Of a stretch of DNA of 17,934 nt, positions 1 to 7,791 are shown one piece after another. Origin of the DNA: JANNNF01 sp040385825. GTDB taxonomy: Bacteria; Pseudomonadota; Alphaproteobacteria; Rhodobacterales; Rhodobacteraceae. The first letter of the stretch is position 1. The number at the start of each line of letters is the position of its first letter. The notes beneath the pieces were generated by a model. The model saw nothing but the letters and a program-made list of their open reading frames with translations. It did not search any database and had not been told where the DNA came from. The stretch covers positions 1 to 17,934 of the forward strand of contig JAZKGQ010000043.1 in NCBI GenBank assembly GCA_040385825.1. Direction: 5' to 3'. The position numbers were made by a program, and so were the translations under genes.

Positions 1-554
1 TGCCCCTGCACCGCCACCGGCCAGATCAGCACATGGCGCGGAAAGCGGTCGCGCAAACGGTGCAGGATATCGCGGATCACCGCCCCGGACGGCGAGGTCA
101 CAACCCCGATCACCGCAGGCAGATAGGGGATCGGCTGCTTGCGGGCGGCATCGAACAGGCCTTCCTCGGCCAGCGCGGCGCGCCGTTTTTCCAGCATCGC
201 CATCAGCGCGCCAGCACCTGCCGGGGCCACATCCTCGACGATCAACTGGTATTTCGACTGCCCCGGAAAGGTGGTCATCCGGCCGGTGGCCACGACCTCC
301 ATCCCCTCCTCGGGTCGCACCTGCATCTTGGCGACCTGCCCTTTCCAACTGATCGCGGCAATCAGGCTGCGATCATCCTTGAGGTCGAAATACAGATGCC
401 CCGAGGCCGGACGCGACACCCGCCCCACCTCGCCCCGCACCCGCACAAGGCCAAATTCCCCCTCGATCACCCGCTTCACCGCGCCGGACAATTCCGACAC
501 GGTGAATTCGGGCTGATTTCCGGTCGGGGCGGGGGTGTCTTCAAACAGGTCCAT
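1..554 (-). CDS. xseA: Exodeoxyribonuclease VII large subunit, N-terminal part (cut by window edge)
   Basis: The large subunit of exonuclease VII, with small subunit XseB, degrades single-stranded DNA in both directions to short acid-soluble fragments and acts in repair in the cytoplasm. Only the first 184 codons are in the window; the gene continues past base 1. The protein begins MDLFEDTPAPTGNQPEF and shows the N-terminal OB-fold (about residues 15-110, with FTVSEL near the start and GHLYFDLKD in the fold). The start of the catalytic domain follows, with the family motif IGVVTSPSGAVIRDIL near residues 153-168. The ATG at 552-554 is preceded by GGAG at a usual distance. The gene is divergent from purD, with 152 bases between the two starts. 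Identification is by family motifs and is firm; the missing part could not be checked. Confidence 0.93.
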   Translation of the reverse strand, partial: MDLFEDTPAPTGNQPEFTVSELSGAVKRVIEGEFGLVRVRGEVGRVSRPASGHLYFDLKDDRSLIAAISWKGQVAKMQVRPEEGMEVVATGRMTTFPGQSKYQLIVEDVAPAGAGALMAMLEKRRAALAEEGLFDAARKQPIPYLPAVIGVVTSPSGAVIRDILHRLRDRFPRHVLIWPVAVQG

Positions 555-644
555 GCGATCTCCAGCCAACAGGCCCAAGTCTAGGCTGCGGCGACGCCAA
601 GGGAAAGACGCAACCGACCCTTGCCCGTTGGCCCGTCCGGCGGC

Positions 645-673
645 TTGCCCTGCGCGCCTGTCGCCCTTATGAC
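645..673 (+). promoter_or_regulatory. Possible sigma-70 promoter of purD
   Basis: TTGCCC (645-650) and TATGAC (668-673) are separated by 17 bases. Each agrees with the consensus at four of six positions. Transcription would start about 25 bases before the purD ATG. This is a weak match in GC-rich DNA and is given only as a candidate. Confidence 0.25.
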
Positions 674-706
674 GCAGGCAAGGCACGGCCAGGCGGGGGC
701 ATCGTA

Positions 707-1969
707 ATGAACATTCTTATTCTGGGCAGCGGCGGGCGCGAACATGCGCTGGCCTGGGCGATCAAGCAGAATCCCAAGACGGACCGGCTGATCGTGGCCC
801 CCGGCAATGCCGGGATCGCAGCGCTTGCCGAATGCGCCGACATCGACATTCTTGACGGGGCCGCCGTGGTCACCTTCTGCGCCGAAAACGCCATCGACTT
901 TGTGGTCGTGGGGCCAGAGGCCCCGCTGGCGGCGGGCGTGGCCGATGCCTGCCGGGCGGCTGGCGTGCTGACCTTTGGGCCGTCCGCTGCGGCGGCGCGG
1001 CTGGAGGCCTCGAAAGGCTTCACCAAGGAAATCTGCGATGCCAGCGGTGCCCCGACCGCGGCTTACGCCCGCTTCACCGATGCCGCTGCGGCACGGGAGT
1101 ATGTGACCGCACAGGGCGCGCCCATCGTGATCAAGGCTGATGGTCTGGCCGCAGGCAAGGGCGTGGTGGTGGCGATGACCCTGCCCGAAGCGATTGAGGC
1201 CATCGACGACATGTTCGGCGGCAGCTTTGGCGCGGCGGGCGCGGAAGTGGTGATCGAGGAATTCATGACGGGCGAGGAGGCCAGCTTCTTTGTCCTGACC
1301 GATGGCGTCACCGCCCTGCCCATCGGCACGGCGCAGGATCACAAGCGGGTGGGCGACGGCGACACCGGGCCGAACACCGGCGGCATGGGGGCCTATTCCC
1401 CCGCCCCCTGCCTGACCGACGCCATCGCCGACCGCGCCATGCGCGAGATCGTGCTGCCGACCATTGCCGAGATGGCGCGGCGTGGCACCCCCTATCAGGG
1501 CGTGCTGTTCGCGGGGCTGATGATCAAGGAGGGCCAAGGCCGTCTGGTCGAATACAACTGCCGCTTTGGCGACCCGGAAACCCAGGTGCTGATGATGCGG
1601 CTTGGCGCGCAGGCGCTGGACCTGCTGCTGGCCTGTGCCGAGGGGCGGCTGGATACGGCACAGGTCAACTGGGCCGACGATCACGCGCTGACCGTGGTGA
1701 TGGCCGCGCGCGGCTATCCCGGCAGCTATGCCAAGGGGTCGGTGATCAACGGGCTGGACGCGTTGCCCGAGGACAGTTTCAACATGCTGTTCCACGCAGG
1801 CACCGCCCCCCAGGACGGCGCCGTGGTGGCCAACGGCGGCCGGGTTCTGAACGCCACGGCGCGCGGGGCAAGTCTGGCAGAGGCCCGCGCGCGCGCCTAT
1901 GCGATGGTCGATGCGGTGGACTGGCCGGGCGGGTTCTGTCGCCGCGACATCGGCTGGCGCGCGCTGTAA
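707..1969 (+). CDS. purD: Phosphoribosylamine--glycine ligase (GARS)
   Basis: PurD joins glycine to 5-phosphoribosylamine with ATP, the second step of purine synthesis, in the cytoplasm. The 420 residues match the usual length of about 420-430. The N-terminal domain starts with GSGGREHALAWAI (residues 7-19). An ATP-grasp fold follows, with IKADGLAAGKGVVVA near 142-156, EEFMTGEEASFF near 186-197, the substrate-contact stretch QDHKRVGDGDTGPNTGGMGAY near 210-230, and the metal-binding EYNCRFGDPETQ near 282-293. The ATG has a G-rich ribosome site (GGCGGGGG) about eight bases upstream. The gene stands alone on its strand: xseA is divergent upstream, and the LytTR gene converges from the other side with 3 bases between stop codons. 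There is therefore no room for an intergenic terminator, and the transcript must end inside the neighbour. Confidence 0.97.
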   Translation: MNILILGSGGREHALAWAIKQNPKTDRLIVAPGNAGIAALAECADIDILDGAAVVTFCAENAIDFVVVGPEAPLAAGVADACRAAGVLTFGPSAAAARLEASKGFTKEICDASGAPTAAYARFTDAAAAREYVTAQGAPIVIKADGLAAGKGVVVAMTLPEAIEAIDDMFGGSFGAAGAEVVIEEFMTGEEASFFVLTDGVTALPIGTAQDHKRVGDGDTGPNTGGMGAYSPAPCLTDAIADRAMREIVLPTIAEMARRGTPYQGVLFAGLMIKEGQGRLVEYNCRFGDPETQVLMMRLGAQALDLLLACAEGRLDTAQVNWADDHALTVVMAARGYPGSYAKGSVINGLDALPEDSFNMLFHAGTAPQDGAVVANGGRVLNATARGASLAEARARAYAMVDAVDWPGGFCRRDIGWRAL

Positions 1970-1972
1970 CGG

Positions 1973-2824
1973 TCAGGCCGCAAGACGCGGGTTCAGCAGA
2001 TCGTCCACCTCGCCCCGGTTGGCGCGGCTGACCGGGATGTCAAGCCCCTGACCTTTCAGGATGAATTCCTTGCGGTCAAAGGCGAAATCGCCCATCTGGC
2101 TGCGATTGACCCACCAGGACCGATGCACCCGCAGGCCGGTGCCGGCAGGCAGCGCCTCGATCGCCTGACTGAGCGTCATCCGCAACAGACGGCGTTCCGT
2201 TGTGGTGGTCACCTGCACATACTGGTTCTGCGCCTGCATCGCCACCACGATGCCGCCCAGATCGGGGGCCAGATACACCCCGTCGGCCTGCGCCTTTTCG
2301 GCGATCTCCACCGGCCAGAACACCGGAACAAACGCCCCGACATGGCCCAGATGATCGCGGATGCTGCGTTCAAAGAAGAACACCACCAGCACGGTCAACA
2401 CGGCGGCAAAGGCCTGCTGGCGGCCAAACCGCGTCAGCGCCTGAAGCAGCGTATCGTCGTGGAACGGAAACAGGATCAGCGCCGAGGGCACGCAAAGCGC
2501 GAAAAAGAACCCGTGATGCAGCACGATATAGGGCACGTTGCGCGGCAGAAGATGCCACAGCACGGCAGGAAACAGCCAGGCCTTCAGCGCGAAATAGAGG
2601 GCAATGCGCAGGCTGAGCAGCGCAATATCGGCCGCCTGACTGATGTTCTGGAATTCCTGAAGCATGGTGCCCGTCGCCTTGAAGATCGGGGCGGCGAAAA
2701 TCATCATCAGCCAGAATGGATGCAGCATCAGATGATGCCGCACGAACCGGTCAAACGCCGCACGATCCTGAAAATAGGCGCGCGGGATCGGCTTTGGACG
2801 CGTCAGAATTTTATCAGCCCCCAC
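1973..2824 (-). CDS. Membrane-anchored LytTR-type DNA-binding regulator
   Basis: The C-terminal third (roughly residues 190-280) is a LytTR DNA-binding domain, recognised by VHRSWWVNRSQM and PVSRANRGEV near the end. The N-terminal part has about four hydrophobic segments, including HPFWLMMIFAAPIF, ALLSLRIALYFALKAWLF and FAAVLTVLVVFFF. LytTR domains bind DNA as beta-sheet modules; membrane-tethered forms without a response-regulator receiver are known, but their signals are mostly unknown. No receiver or kinase domain is visible. The start is uncertain. An open frame extends to 2983, but its first 50 residues are charged and poor in family likeness. The GTG at 2822-2824 gives 283 residues but has a poorly spaced ribosome site; a TTG at 2837-2839 is an alternative. 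The gene is divergent from lysC and convergent with purD. It could autoregulate or act on lysC, but nothing in the sequence shows this. Confidence 0.8.
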   Translation of the reverse strand: MGADKILTRPKPIPRAYFQDRAAFDRFVRHHLMLHPFWLMMIFAAPIFKATGTMLQEFQNISQAADIALLSLRIALYFALKAWLFPAVLWHLLPRNVPYIVLHHGFFFALCVPSALILFPFHDDTLLQALTRFGRQQAFAAVLTVLVVFFFERSIRDHLGHVGAFVPVFWPVEIAEKAQADGVYLAPDLGGIVVAMQAQNQYVQVTTTTERRLLRMTLSQAIEALPAGTGLRVHRSWWVNRSQMGDFAFDRKEFILKGQGLDIPVSRANRGEVDDLLNPRLAA

Positions 2825-3024
2825 CCCTGAATCAGACAAGAAACCTAGCTGACGGCTACGTTTGCGACAAGCCGTTCGCTCAAATTCAAACTGTTTCTCC
2901 GAACGCTCTGGTCCACCATCGCCCTGGCCCTGTCGCATCCACCCTGCCGTTTGCCCCCCTTGCACCCCCTGCCCGTGCCGCATAAACAGGCGCGCGACAG
3001 ACAGCCCTCAGGTAAGGACGGCGG

Positions 3025-4284
3025 ATGCCTCTGCTGATTATGAAATTCGGTGGCACTTCGGTTGCCGATCTTGCCCGCATCAGGAATGCGGCAGGCAAGG
3101 TCAAGCGCGAGGTGGAACGCGGCTATGACGTGATCGTCATTGTGTCGGCCATGTCGGGCAAGACCAACGAATTGGTCGGCTGGGTCGAACAGACCTCGCC
3201 GCTGTATGATGCGCGCGAATATGATGCGATCGTGTCCAGTGGTGAGAATGTGACGGCGGGCCTGATGGCGCTGACATTGCAGGAAATGGATGTGCCGGCG
3301 CGCAGTTGGCAGGGCTGGCAAGTGCCGATCCTGACCACCTCGGCGCATGCCTCGGCCCGGTTCATGGATATTCCGCGCGCCAACATCGACGCGAAGTTCG
3401 CCGAAGGCTTCAAGGTGGCGGTCGTGGCGGGCTTTCAGGGGGTTTCTGCCGAAGGCCGCATCACCACCCTTGGCCGGGGCGGGTCGGATACCACCGCCGT
3501 CGCCTTTGCCGCCGCCTTCGGCGCAGAACGCTGCGACATTTATACCGACGTGGACGGCATCTACACCACCGACCCCCGCATCACCGCCAAGGCGCGCAAG
3601 CTGGACCGGATCGCCTTCGAGGAAATGCTGGAACTGGCCTCGCTTGGGGCCAAGGTGCTGCAAACCCGGTCGGTCGAACTGGCGATGCGCTACAAGGTGC
3701 GGCTGCGGGTGCTGTCCTCGTTCGAGGATACTGACGAAAACTCTGGAACGCTGGTCTGCGACGAGGATGATATCATGGAATCGAAAGTTGTGTCCGGCGT
3801 GGCCTACAGCCGCGATGAGGCCAAGATGACGCTGGTCACCGTGCAGGACCGCCCCGGCGTGGCCTCAGCCATCTTCGGATCGCTGTCCGAGGCGGGGGTC
3901 AACGTCGACATGATCGTGCAGAACATTTCGGAAAAGAACTATGGCAGCCACACCGGCGCTGTCACCGACATGACGTTTTCCTGCCCGATCAATCAGGTGA
4001 TGCGCGCGACCAAGGCGATGGAGGATGCCAGGGCGTCCGGTCTGATCGCCTATGACGATCTGGTCAGCGACACCGATGTCGCCAAAGTGTCGGTCGTGGG
4101 CATCGGCATGCGCAGCCATGTGGGGGTTGCGGCCAAGATGTTTGCAGCCCTTGCTGCCGAAAACATCAACATCAAGGTGATCGCGACCTCCGAGATCAAG
4201 ATTTCGGTGCTGATCGACCGGAAATACATGGAACTGGCGGTCCAAGCCCTGCATGATGCCTTTGATTTGGACAAGGCGGGCTGA
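3025..4284 (+). CDS. lysC: Aspartate kinase
   Basis: LysC phosphorylates L-aspartate with ATP, the committed step to lysine, threonine, methionine and diaminopimelate. The kinase domain covers about residues 1-245: KFGGTSV (7-13), SAMSGKTNELVGW in the first quarter, SSGENVTAGL, then RGGSDTTAVAFAAA and YTDVDGIYTTDPR. Two ACT regulatory domains follow (about 265-335 and 345-415), the arrangement of the 400-420-residue class that is feedback-inhibited by lysine, often together with threonine. AAGGA lies six bases before the ATG. ptsP follows after 24 bases and is probably co-transcribed. An in-frame ATG with a good ribosome site lies at codon 251, at the junction of the kinase and ACT parts, as in bacteria that make a separate beta subunit. 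Identification is firm; the effector specificity is inferred from the class. Confidence 0.97.
   Translation: MPLLIMKFGGTSVADLARIRNAAGKVKREVERGYDVIVIVSAMSGKTNELVGWVEQTSPLYDAREYDAIVSSGENVTAGLMALTLQEMDVPARSWQGWQVPILTTSAHASARFMDIPRANIDAKFAEGFKVAVVAGFQGVSAEGRITTLGRGGSDTTAVAFAAAFGAERCDIYTDVDGIYTTDPRITAKARKLDRIAFEEMLELASLGAKVLQTRSVELAMRYKVRLRVLSSFEDTDENSGTLVCDEDDIMESKVVSGVAYSRDEAKMTLVTVQDRPGVASAIFGSLSEAGVNVDMIVQNISEKNYGSHTGAVTDMTFSCPINQVMRATKAMEDARASGLIAYDDLVSDTDVAKVSVVGIGMRSHVGVAAKMFAALAAENINIKVIATSEIKISVLIDRKYMELAVQALHDAFDLDKAG
3763..3777 (+). promoter_or_regulatory. Internal ribosome site and ATG in lysC (possible beta-subunit start)
   Basis: GAGGA (3763-3767) lies seven bases before an in-frame ATG (3775-3777, codon 251). 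Initiation here would give a 169-residue protein made only of the two ACT domains. This matches the position of the internal start that yields the beta subunit of alpha2beta2 aspartate kinases such as that of Corynebacterium. Whether it is used here is inference: GAGGATGAT also simply encodes Glu-Asp-Asp. Confidence 0.4.
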
Positions 4285-4308
4285 CACCGCCTAACCCCGC
4301 AGGAGCCT

Positions 4309-6555
4309 ATGCCGGAACGCACTGAAAGTGACAGCCGCAAACTGCTGCGCCGCCTGCGCGACACGCTGGCCACCCCCGGCAAGGGGCAGGACAGGCTTGA
4401 CCGCATCACCCATCTGATCGCGGATTCGATGGGGTCCGAGGTCTGCTCGATCTACCTGTTCCGCGATGAAGACACGCTGGAACTCTGCGCGACCGAGGGG
4501 CTGAAGAAGGAATCCGTCCACAAGACCCGGATGAAACTGGGTGAGGGGTTGGTGGGCCGCGTTGCCCGCACCGCTACCCCGGTGAACACCGCCGATGCGC
4601 CGTCGGAAAAGGGGTTCCGCTTCATGCCGGAAACCGGCGAAGAACTGTACCCGTCCTTCCTTGGCGTGCCAATTCAGCGGGTCGGCGAAAAGCTGGGCGT
4701 GCTGGTGGTACAGTCCAAAACCGCCCGCCAGTTTCTGGAGGATGAGATCTACGCGCTGGAAGTCGTGGCCATGGTGCTGGCCGAGATGACGGAACTTGGC
4801 GTATTCTCCAGCGAAGGCGACGGGATGCGCGCGCTGCACAAGCAGCCGGTGATGATCCGCGGTGGCACGGGGCAGGAAGGCGCAGCCGAAGGCAACGTCT
4901 GGCTGCACGAACCCCGCGTGGTGGTGACCAACCCGGTCGCCGACGACCCGCTGACCGAGATCGACCGCATCCGCGAGGCTGTGGGCACGCTGCGCGTATC
5001 GGTGGACGATCTGATGTCGGCCGAAAGTCTGGACAAGGACCAGAAACAGGTGCTGGAAGCCTACCGCATGTTTGCCAACTCGCGCGGCTGGCTGAAGCGG
5101 ATGGAGGATGACATCGCGCGCGGCCTGTCGGCCGAGGCGGCGGTGGAAAAGGAACAGTCTGCCACGCGGGCCCGGCTGGAACAGGTGCCCGACGCCTATT
5201 TGCGCGAACGGCTGCATGATCTGGACGATCTGTCGAACCGCCTGCTGCGCATCCTGACCGGGCAAGGCGCCGATACCGGCGCTGCGATGCCGGAAAATCC
5301 GGTGCTGGTGGCGCGCAACATCGGCCCCGGCGAATTGCTGGAATACGGCCGCAAACTGCGCGGCGTGGTGCTGGAGGAAGGCTCTGTCGGGTCGCACGCC
5401 GCCATCGTGGCGCGCGCGCTGGCCATTCCGCTGGTGATCCACGCCGGCCGCATCACGCAAGAGGCGCTGAACGGCGACCACATCATGGTGGACGGCGATC
5501 AGGGCATCGTGCATCTGCGGCCCGAAGAAACCGTCGCCCGCGCCTTCCGCGACAAGATCGCGATGCAGGCGCAGGCCCAGCAACGCTATGCCAGCCTGCG
5601 CGGCCTGCCCGCACAGGCGAAATGCGGCACCACGATTACCCTTATGATGAACGCAGGCCTGATGGCCGATCTGCCCAGTCTGGAAGGGTCGGGGGCCGAA
5701 GGCGTGGGCCTGTTCCGCACCGAATTGCAATTCCTTGTGCGCAACAAGATGCCGCAACGGGCGGAACTTGCAGCGCTTTATGCCCGCGTGATGGATGCCG
5801 CCAAAGGCCGCCGCGTGGCGTTCCGCACGCTGGACATCGGGTCCGACAAGGTGCTGCCCTACATGAAGCCCAACGACGAACCCAACCCCGCCATGGGCTG
5901 GCGGGCGATCAGGGTGGGGCTGGACAAACCCGGCGTGCTGCGCATGCAGGTGCAGGCCCTGCTGCGCGCCTGCCATGGCCGGCCCCTGACCGTGATGTTC
6001 CCCTTCATCACCGAATTGGGCGAGTTTCAGCAGGCCCGGTCCCATGTGCTGCGCGAGGTGCACCGCGAACGCTCGCTGGGCCACCCGGTGCCGTCCAGCA
6101 TCGAAATCGGCGCGATGATGGAAACCCCGTCGCTGGCCTATGCGCCACAGGCGTTTTTCGATCTGGCGGATTTCGTGTCGATCGGTGGCAACGACCTGAA
6201 ACAGTTCTTCTTCGCCGCCGACCGCGAGAATGAACGGGTGCGCAAACGCTATGACACGCTGAACCTGTCATTCCTGTCGTTCCTAGAACATATCGTCGCC
6301 CGTTGTGCCGCCAGCAACACCGCCCTGTCCTTTTGCGGCGAAGATGCCGGTCGCCCGGTCGAGGCGCTGGCCTTTGCCGCCCTTGGCCTGCGGTCGCTGT
6401 CGATGCGCCCGGCCTCGGTCGGCCCGGTCAAGGCGCTGCTGCGGCAGGTTGATCTGACCGAAGCCCGCGCCGTGATCGACAAGGCCCGCGCCGATGGCGA
6501 CGAAAGCGCCCGCCCCGCGCTGATGGCGTGGCTGGCAATGCAGGGGGCGGGTTAA
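4309..6555 (+). CDS. ptsP: Phosphoenolpyruvate-protein phosphotransferase of the nitrogen PTS (EI-Ntr)
   Basis: This enzyme takes phosphate from phosphoenolpyruvate and passes it to NPr (PtsO) in the regulatory nitrogen PTS, not for sugar uptake. The 748 residues show an N-terminal GAF domain (about 20-160) that distinguishes it from ordinary enzyme I; the GAF domain of studied relatives responds to glutamine. The HPr-binding helical region follows. The phosphorylated histidine H363 sits in SVGSHAAIVARALAIPLVI. The PEP-binding barrel carries GLFRTELQF, DIGSDKVLPYM, IEIGAMMETPSLA, GGNDLKQFFFAADREN and the catalytic C676 in FCGEDAGRPVEA. AGGAG lies a few bases before the ATG. Pairing with lysC is common in alphaproteobacteria. 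No PtsO or EIIA gene is in the window. Its 3' end is followed by the 165-bp element (copy A), whose hairpins could end the transcript. Confidence 0.96.
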   Translation: MPERTESDSRKLLRRLRDTLATPGKGQDRLDRITHLIADSMGSEVCSIYLFRDEDTLELCATEGLKKESVHKTRMKLGEGLVGRVARTATPVNTADAPSEKGFRFMPETGEELYPSFLGVPIQRVGEKLGVLVVQSKTARQFLEDEIYALEVVAMVLAEMTELGVFSSEGDGMRALHKQPVMIRGGTGQEGAAEGNVWLHEPRVVVTNPVADDPLTEIDRIREAVGTLRVSVDDLMSAESLDKDQKQVLEAYRMFANSRGWLKRMEDDIARGLSAEAAVEKEQSATRARLEQVPDAYLRERLHDLDDLSNRLLRILTGQGADTGAAMPENPVLVARNIGPGELLEYGRKLRGVVLEEGSVGSHAAIVARALAIPLVIHAGRITQEALNGDHIMVDGDQGIVHLRPEETVARAFRDKIAMQAQAQQRYASLRGLPAQAKCGTTITLMMNAGLMADLPSLEGSGAEGVGLFRTELQFLVRNKMPQRAELAALYARVMDAAKGRRVAFRTLDIGSDKVLPYMKPNDEPNPAMGWRAIRVGLDKPGVLRMQVQALLRACHGRPLTVMFPFITELGEFQQARSHVLREVHRERSLGHPVPSSIEIGAMMETPSLAYAPQAFFDLADFVSIGGNDLKQFFFAADRENERVRKRYDTLNLSFLSFLEHIVARCAASNTALSFCGEDAGRPVEALAFAALGLRSLSMRPASVGPVKALLRQVDLTEARAVIDKARADGDESARPALMAWLAMQGAG

Positions 6556-6597
6556 AGCGGAATGATGCTTCGCTGAACCTGTCTTCTTCTGCTTCTT

Positions 6598-6762
6598 CTG
6601 CCCGGAATCAAGCGCGAAGCGCGCCGGGCAATGCCCGACCGCCCCCTCGGGCGGGCATTCTGCGGCGTTACCAGCAGAATTTCGGTGGAATGGGTTGAAC
6701 TATAAACCGCGTAGAACTGCGGTTGTCTGCCCACCCGGCGGTCGGGCATTGCCCTTTCGTTG
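6598..6762 (-). repeat. 165-bp dispersed structured repeat, copy A
   Basis: Read on the minus strand, this stretch aligns without gaps to 10968-11132 on the plus strand, with about 20 mismatches in 165 bases (near 88% identity). It contains a perfect 18-base inverted repeat (6626-6643 and 6737-6754, GGCGGTCGGGCATTGCCC and its complement). A strong hairpin is formed by AATGCCC at 6630-6636 pairing with GGGCATT near 6653-6659, and a second by the GCGCG/CGCGC arms inside a CCCGG...CCGGG stem (6601-6628). It lies between the converging ends of ptsP and nadK. The paired-stem build resembles a miniature inverted-repeat element or a REP-like bidirectional terminator; there is no transposase and no clear target duplication. 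Just beside it, CTTCTTCTG is repeated twice in tandem (6583-6600). Confidence 0.85.
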
Positions 6763-6819
6763 TAAAGGTTGAAAAGCATTTAGAAAGTGCCAGACCCGTT
6801 CCGTGAAACCCCTCCCGCC

Positions 6820-7584
6820 TTACACAAACTGCTCGCCGATCAGCCGTTCTTCCAGCCCATGGCCCGGATCGAACAGCAGGCGGTGGCGCACATCGGGTTG
6901 CGACCGGATTTCCACCGACACCACATCGCGCACCGACGACCGGCTGTCGGCATCGGCCATCACGGGGCGTTTGCCCGGATCCTGCACCTCGAACCGCACC
7001 ACCGAAGTATTGGGCAACAAGGCCCCGCGCCAGCGGCGCGGGCGAAACGCGGCCATGGCGGTCAGGGTCAGCACGTCCGACCCGATGGGCAGAATGGGAC
7101 CATGTGCCGAATAGTTGTAGGCGGTCGATCCTGCAGGCGTGGCCACCAGCGCGCCGTCGCAGACCAGTTCCTCCAGCCTCTCGCGCCCGTCGATGAAGAC
7201 CTTCAGCCTGGCCGCCTGCGCGCCCTGCCGCAGCAAGGACACCTCGTTGATCGCCAGCGCCTGCGTGACGCGGCCCTTGGCGTTGGTGGCGTGCATCGAC
7301 AGCGGGTTGATCACGGCCTCCTCTGCCGCCGCAAGGCGGGCGGGCAGATCGTCCACCGCATAGGCGTTCATCAGGAACCCGATGGTGCCGCAGTTCATGC
7401 CATAGACCGGCAGATCGCGCGCCTTGGCCGCATGCAGGGTTTCCAGCATGAAGCCGTCGCCGCCAAGCGCCACGATCACATCGGCCGCCCGCGCCTCGGC
7501 CTGACCATAGGTCGCGGTCAGCGTGGCAAAGGCTTCGACCGCAGCCGCAGCCCGGCTGGCTGTAAACCTGATCCGTCTGGTCAT
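6820..7584 (-). CDS. nadK: NAD kinase
   Basis: NadK makes NADP from NAD with ATP and is the only route to NADP. The 254 residues fit the short alphaproteobacterial form. Diagnostic motifs are GGDG at residues 41-44 (catalytic Asp43), GTIGFLMN at 66-73, the NE pair at 113-114 (AINEVSLLR), and the glycine-rich ATPAGSTAYNYSAHGP stretch. The ATG at 7582-7584 is preceded by AAGGGGG at about six bases. An open frame runs further upstream, but that extension is not NadK-like. The gene is divergent from glyA with 207 bases between starts, and converges on ptsP with copy A of the repeat between them. It stands alone as a transcription unit. Confidence 0.95.
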   Translation of the reverse strand: MTRRIRFTASRAAAAVEAFATLTATYGQAEARAADVIVALGGDGFMLETLHAAKARDLPVYGMNCGTIGFLMNAYAVDDLPARLAAAEEAVINPLSMHATNAKGRVTQALAINEVSLLRQGAQAARLKVFIDGRERLEELVCDGALVATPAGSTAYNYSAHGPILPIGSDVLTLTAMAAFRPRRWRGALLPNTSVVRFEVQDPGKRPVMADADSRSSVRDVVSVEIRSQPDVRHRLLFDPGHGLEERLIGEQFV

Positions 7585-7791
7585 ATGGTCCCCCTTGGGC
7601 GACAGTCTTGGCTGGCCCCTGCCCCGACCGCAACCCCCGCTTTCGGGTTTCCGATCCGCAACCTCTGCTCTGGTGCGGTCCAATGTTTCGCGCGCGCCGC
7701 CACATGCGTCGTTTTCCTGCCTTTCCGCGCGGGCTTGTCTGATCTAAATAGCCGGCACGCCACCCCGGCCCCACCCGATCAGGAGACGCCC

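Noticed and set aside
33..584. Plus-strand open frame at the left edge
   Set aside because: It is opposite the clear N-terminal part of xseA and is not protein-like.
2862..2890. Promoter for lysC (TTGCGA, 17 bases, TTCAAA)
   Set aside because: The -10 part matches only three of six bases.
4291..6084. 597-codon open frame on the minus strand of ptsP
   Set aside because: It is His/Gln/Arg-rich with no domain likeness, the typical shadow of a GC-rich gene; ptsP on the plus strand has all its motifs.
6583..6600. Tandem CTTCTTCTG pair as target-site duplication of copy A
   Set aside because: Both units lie on the same side of the element and none is found at the other end, so it is only a local tandem repeat.
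6787..7791. Long open frame in phase with glyA, 335 codons upstream of its start
   Set aside because: It lies opposite nadK, has no SHMT likeness, and the ribosome site and family start are at 7792.
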